From positions 153,794 to 168,619 of the forward strand of contig MU631520.1 of NCBI GenBank assembly GCA_026770615.1: a stretch of 14,826 bases of DNA. The letters run 5' to 3'. The notes beneath the pieces are model-generated. The model did no database searches. It was not told the origin of the DNA and saw nothing but the letters and a program-made list of their open reading frames with translations. Positions 7,795-12,484 of this stretch are shown one piece after another. Position numbers and translations under genes: made by a program. Position 1 is the first letter of the stretch; the number at the start of each line of letters is the position of its first letter. This stretch comes from Pavlovales sp. CCMP2436. Taxonomy: Eukaryota > Haptophyta > Pavlovophyceae > Pavlovales.

Positions 7795-8190
7795 ATCCGT
7801 GATCTCCGGGCTGATCATCCACGGCGGCAGAGGAGGGGTCACTCGACTGTCTGCAACCCCTCCTTCTTCGCTCCCTGGGCCGAGAACTTCCGCACCGTCG
7901 TCTTCGAGGACGGCGACAGGCTCTTCGAGACGAAGGACCTACGGCGCGTGCTTCGCACCATTCAGAAGGACCTCGAGATTTGGGAGAGCGCCGACACGGA
8001 CTCCACCGAGTCGATCGACTGGGTCAACCCCCTCATCCACATCGACGAGCGGACGCGCAAGGATGCTCGTGGGATGATGCGCTACGACCTAGTTGATGAG
8101 TTCGGAGCTCGCACCCGCCCCACGCACAAGGACAAGCTCTGCATCTGCATGTGGTGCGCCGACCTTCTCCCCGTGCACTCTACAAGGAGT
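7795..8190 (+). CDS. Coding-like island 2, paralogue of island 1; unknown family
   Basis: The frame opens after a TAG at 7792; protein-like sequence begins about 7849 (CNPSFFAPWAENFRTVVFED), continues FETKDLRRVL, IQKDLEIWESADTDSTESID, IHIDERTRKDARGMMRYDL and ends in KLCICMWCADLLP near 8170. The W-x-x-x-F start and the D-E...A-R...L...H...C-x-C-x-W-C end match island 1; an extra acidic segment of about 18 residues lies between. The open frame runs on to 8364, but from about 8190 it enters dispersed-repeat sequence, so that tail is not counted. This may be a tandemly duplicated exon or the remnant of a duplicated gene. No known domain is recognised. Confidence 0.5.
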
Positions 8191-8357
8191 ACAGTATATC
8201 ACGCTGACCTGCCCAGCTCCCCCACCAGTACATCGCGAGGCTCCCTACATACAGCATTGCTGGACGGGCTGGCTCTCTGGGTGCAAGTAGCACGAAAACA
8301 CTGTCTGAGCGTCTCACGGTATCGCGTAACGGAGGCACGAGGGTTTATGTGTTATAT
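8190..8357 (+). repeat. Dispersed repeat copy beta, left part
   Basis: 8239-8357 matches 122-240 of copy alpha: ACAGCATTGCTGGA, AAACACTGTC, TCGCGTA and GGAGGCA words in the same order. It ends at GTGTTATAT (8349-8357), which recurs at 8718-8726. Confidence 0.75.
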
Positions 8358-8717
8358 TGACTGATAGGGATTCAAGCTGGCGTCTGACTGTTCTGAATGT
8401 TTTGCTGGTCTGAGCGCTGCGTCGCCCATTGCCTGCTGCGTGCCTTAGTCGGCTGCGCTGGCTTGGGCGCCACCGCGCGTGCCGATGGATCTCCGGTAGT
8501 GTGCCCGGGCAAGGGCGTTTAGGGAGATGATCTGCTGGTTGCTGTTTGTCGTGTTCCCACGCTGGGCAGCGATCGGGGCCAGCGCGCTCAAGCGCGCGAG
8601 CAGCAGCTGCGCATGGCCGCGTGCCGCGATCGTACCGATCGTGTCGATGAGTTGCTTCTTGATGCGCGCGGCCTCCTCCATCGGACTCACGCCCATCAGC
8701 GCGTACATCTTGCGGCC
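8358..8717 (-). mobile_element. 360-bp insertion in repeat copy beta, 9-bp direct repeats
   Basis: Copy alpha is continuous across this point (GTGTGATATCC at about 225-236), while copy beta is split by 360 bases flanked by identical GTGTTATAT at 8349-8357 and 8718-8726. That is the expected look of an insertion with a 9-base target duplication. Read on the minus strand, the insert opens just before an 87-codon ORF and ends in a 3' segment finishing ATCCCTATCAGT. The same 3' end (30 identical bases) occurs on the + strand at 12946-12975. Sharing only the 3' end suggests a retroposed, 5'-truncated sequence. The class is unknown. Confidence 0.6.
8445..8708 (-). CDS. 87-codon ORF inside the insertion, function unknown
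   Basis: It starts at an ATG at 8708 on the minus strand and ends at a TAA near 8447. The product reads MYALMGVSPMEEAARIKKQL, IDTIGTIAARGHAQLLLARL and SNQQIISLNALARAHYRRS, a mostly helical, Ala/Leu/Arg-rich composition with no transmembrane stretch or known motif. It lies wholly inside the 360-bp insertion, only about 9 bases from its 5' boundary, so it may be the C-terminal part of a longer protein whose upstream part was lost. It is unlike the Arg-rich frames thrown up by the local triplet repeats. Confidence 0.4.
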   Translation of the reverse strand: MYALMGVSPMEEAARIKKQLIDTIGTIAARGHAQLLLARLSALAPIAAQRGNTTNSNQQIISLNALARAHYRRSIGTRGGAQASAAD

Positions 8718-9175
8718 GTGTTATATCCATCATTGATGCGAGCAAGACCCACTTTGAAGCGACATAGTGTACAGTATGTATGTATATTAGCGGCTCAGCA
8801 TGGTTCAACAGGTGTTGTTCAGTCATTGACTTGGTTGACGTCAGACGTTAGTCCTGACAGCAGGGATGGTGGTGGTAGAGGTGGTGGTGTACGTAAAATA
8901 TTTACCGGCCCAAGCAAAATAAGCAAGGAGTTCAACTGGAGAAACTGGCAAGGCAGGAGCTGTATGTGTGTGTCTTGGAGGAGAGGGGAGAGGGGTAGCG
9001 GGGAGGTGGGCGGCGGCAGTTGCAGCAGCTGAGTAGGCGGAGGCTGCAGCGACAGCGGCGGCGGCGGTGGCGGCGGCGATGGAGGCTGCGGAGGTGACGC
9101 CGACGGAGACGGAGTTTATTTAGGCCAGGACGTGGGCGCGTTCGGCAACTCAACGATATACTTTTTGTTGTGGTT
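8718..9175 (+). repeat. Dispersed repeat copy beta, right part
   Basis: It resumes at GTGTTATAT after the insertion. 8735-8765 matches 240-265 of copy alpha (GCAAGACCCA, TTTGAAGC). 8788-8885 matches copy gamma at 5405-5512. A GGC/GCA triplet core lies at 9035-9105. The right arm at 9110-9165 (GGAGGCTGCGGAGGTGACGC; GGGCGCGTTCGGCAACTCAA) matches 535-620. Confidence 0.8.
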
Positions 9176-9201
9176 TAAATTCAATCAATTGAAGTTATGA
9201 A

Positions 9202-9429
9202 GTGAGAACAAAGAAGTTGACTGCAGGACATGACCATCGACGCTTAGACTGGGCGCCTAGACCGGGTGACACGGATGTCGATGAGCGGCGTGAAGTATGT
9301 CAAAGTGAACTCGAAGAACTTTCCCTTCTGATCGATATTGTCAAAGATGACCCTCCTTGCACATGTGTATCAATCGGCCCCTACTGTAGTCACTCTAATC
9401 GGACTCAGAATCGGTCCCATACAGTATGA
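9202..9429 (+). CDS. Weak ORF, unknown
   Basis: The open frame reads TDVDERREVCQSELEELSLL, IDIVKDDPPCTCVSIGPYC between about 9270 and 9390. That middle part is acidic and protein-like; both ends look random. A DER...C-x-C pattern loosely recalls the islands at 7106 and 7795, but spacing differs and there is no W-C. It may be an exon fragment or chance. Confidence 0.2.
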   Translation: MRTKKLTAGHDHRRLDWAPRPGDTDVDERREVCQSELEELSLLIDIVKDDPPCTCVSIGPYCSHSNRTQNRSHTV

Positions 9430-10585
9430 CTACTCCCCGCGTCATCACGTTGCATGCATTGGGTACGCCTACATTTGTAGACCTTCCCGACGTCCCCACC
9501 GGCTGAAAAGCTAGGACCCCATTGCCTGAGACCTGAGGCGCATTTGACTAGCGACAAGCGCCCACAAAGAATAAAAATTGAGTGCTCACGTTAAAAAATA
9601 AATGCATACAGGCATACATAAAAAATAGTTTTTCAACTTTTGAAAACCCGGCCGTCTATGCCGCGGGACTCGGATCCCAGCCGCGCCGCGCCCGGAGGTG
9701 GTTCCGCTGGTGTGTAAGGGGGGCTAGTGCTTGCCGGGAATGCTCCCTGAGCGCCATGTCGCCTTTGAGGCGGGCAGGTGCGGCCGGCGCGCCCTCGTTC
9801 GCCTGAGGCGGGGGACGATGAGGCGGGTCTTCGGAGGAGAAGGGCACACGGCTCGCTTATGAGGTGCCCGACGACTCCCGCCCCCTGCCCCCTGGGCCTC
9901 TTTCACGGGCAAAGGAAAGGATTTCTGATCAGGACGTCTGTCCCCGGAGAGGGTCTCCCGGACATGTCCAGGACCACTCCCCGAGCACACAGATACCGCC
10001 CCCCCCTGAGCCTGGTTACTCAGAGAGCCTGCGGGGCCAAACCGACTTAACCAAAGAGTGCCAAGCTAAACAACGCGGCCTACCCCTGAGGTTCCCGGAT
10101 CGCCGCTTCAGACTTGTGACGTAACTTATTAATATTGGTTATTGAGTTGTTGCTTGTGGCTCCCGCGTGCCGGTGTGCCGGACGTGGGAGATGCTGCGGC
10201 CGGCTGTGGTAAGGTAACCACACCACTGCCCCCCTCCCTGACGCCCAATGGGAATGCCCACGTTGTGCGGCAGCTGACTGCTCCGACATTCGGTTGGGTA
10301 ACGGGTTGAGCTTGCATGTGAGCTAAGCTCCGAGGCGCCGATTTTTATTTATCAGCGCCAACTTCCGGGCTGCTGGAGCATCCGGGCCGGGTGCGGATCC
10401 TCTCTGGGGGGAAGGGAGGGGGGGGGGCTGTCGCTCCGTTGCCAGACCCGTCAAACCTTCTTCGCCGAAGGGGCCAAAGGCGTGCACCTAGACAACGAAC
10501 TCGGGACGCGCAGAAATCTTTGCGTGCCGCCATCGTCCGCCCGCCATCGTGTCTAGGCGGCATCAGGAGCTGAGAGCGCGCCTGG
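9430..10585. other. Region without a supported gene, upstream of the uridylyltransferase gene
   Basis: Open frames here are short, Arg/Pro-rich and overlap on both strands. I see no convincing TATA box or terminator. The segment at about 9920-9992 is a diverged repeat copy listed separately. The promoter and 5' UTR of the gene starting at 10586 should lie in the right part. Confidence 0.5.
9920..9992 (+). repeat. Diverged third copy of the 1.1-1.7 kb direct repeat
   Basis: GGACGTCTGTCCCCGG, then TCCAGGACCACTCCCCGAGC and ACACAGATAC follow the same order as ACGTCCGTCYCCGGGAGG and TCCAGGG...CCGGGCACACGGATA in the units at 1139 and 1501, with a shorter middle. By eye the second block is roughly three-quarters identical. 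Confidence 0.4.
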
Positions 10586-11770
10586 ATGGGGGACGATAGG
10601 TTGCAGGCGGAGAACTTTCTTAAGTCGGCGCTAGGCATCGGCGTCGGCGGACTCGCGCCGCAGGCCGCGCCCGAGCGACCGGCCTCGCAAGCGGCGCAGA
10701 GGAGTGCGCAGCAGCAGCCGCCGCACGTGCCGCAGCAGCATTCGCGGCCCACCCCTTCGGCCCCGCAGCAGCATGCACCACATGGGCAGCCGCCGCCGGG
10801 CCTCTTGTCCGCGCAGCAGCCGCCGCAGGGCGCGCACGACGCGGCTATGCTCGCGGAGGCCATCGCGCAGCTGCTGCAGATGCAGGCGGCGCTGGCCCAC
10901 GAACACCACGGCCTGCAGATGATGACCCAGCTGCTCTCGCCGCAGCAGCAGCAGGCGCGAGAGATGCGTGCGGCTGCGATCGTGCAGCAACACGGCGCCG
11001 TCTCACATCGCCTAAACGCATTGCAGCAGCAGCAGCACCAGCACCAGCCGCAGCAGCAGCCGCAGCACCAGCAGCAGCCGCAGCCGCCGCAGCCGCAGCA
11101 GCAGCAGCCGCCGCCGCAGCAGCAGCAGCAGCCGCCGCCGCCGCAGCAGCAGCAGCCGCCGCCGCCACCGCAGCAGCAGCAGCAGCCGCCGCAGCCGCAG
11201 CAGCAGCAATACCAGGAGCGGCAACAGCAGCAGAATCAGCAGCAGCAGCAGAATCAGTATCACCAGCAGCAACACCAGCAGCAGCAGCAACACCAGCAGC
11301 GGCAACAGCAGCAGAATCAGCCGCAGCAGCAGCAGCAGTTGGGAGGAGCGCAGACGGTGGCAAAGGGAGGGGCGCGCCCGCCCGCCCCCCCATCGCAGCC
11401 TACCCCGCCCCCGCCCGGCATGGCATGGCGCGCGCAGCCGCAGCCGCCGCCGCCCGCCGCGCCCGAGCCGGCTGACTGGTCGCATCTGCCTGCGGATCAG
11501 AGGCTGGAGCGAGAGCTGGAGTTGTTGCTCGCCGCGCGCGCGCCGCCGCCAGAGGACGAGCGTAACCGCCGCGCCACTGTGGACGCGGTCAGCGAGATTG
11601 CGCACCGGCTGTGGCGCGGCGCACGCGTGCGCATGTTCGGAAGTTCCGCGTCTGGGCTGCACACGCGCGGCGCCGACTTGGACCTCTGCCTGATGCCCCC
11701 CCACCCGCCGCAGATCAACGCAGCGCGGCGAATGATCACGGTACCGCCACTACTACTACTACTACTACAG

Positions 11771-11803
<33 letters not shown>

Positions 11804-12447
11804 TCACCACTACTACTACTGCCACCACTAATACTACTACCACAACTACTACTACCACTACTACTACTCCCAACAACGACAAGGACAACAGCAGTAATAA
11901 CATTGCTACCTCTACCACGAATACTGTACTCTAATAATAATACCAATAGAATAATAATAACAGTAGTAATAGTAACAGTAAAAAAGAAAGTAACCGAAGT
12001 AACAATAGCAATAATAGTAATAATAACAATAATAACAATAAAAGGTGTTGGGCGAGGCGCTCAAGTCGGCGGGGATGCTGGACGTGCTGCCGCTGCCCTC
12101 TGCGCGCGTGCCCATCGTCAAGTTCACCGACAGGTACTCCGTTATACTGATGAGCACTACTTTACCACTCCAGTAACAATAGTAGTAGTAGTAGCAGTAA
12201 CAGTAACAGTAACAGTAACAGCACTACTTTACCACTCCAGTAACAATAGTAGTAGTAGTAGCAGTAATAGTAACAGTAACAGTAACAGCACTACTTTACC
12301 ACTCCAGTAACAATAATAGTAGTAGTAGCAGTAACAGTAACAATAACAGTAACAGCACTACTTTACCACTCCTGCTCCCACTGCGATTGCGATTGCGAAT
12401 GCTGCTACTACTACTACTATTACTATCACTACTACTACTATTACTGT

Positions 12448-12484
<37 letters not shown>

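Noticed and set aside
8200..8364. Tail of the island 2 frame as coding
   Set aside because: From about 8190 the DNA is dispersed-repeat copy beta, matching non-coding copy alpha.
10631..11704. Minus-strand frames of 120 to 230 codons over exon 1
   Set aside because: Poly-Ala, Leu and Gly readings opposite the CAG/CCG tract; the + strand frame leads directly into a catalytic core.
11741..12310. Open frame of exon 1 continuing through 12310
   Set aside because: After 11740 it reads Leu/Thr/Ile/Val homopolymers from the ACT microsatellite, while a GT donor at 11741 and an acceptor at 12045 restore the conserved core.
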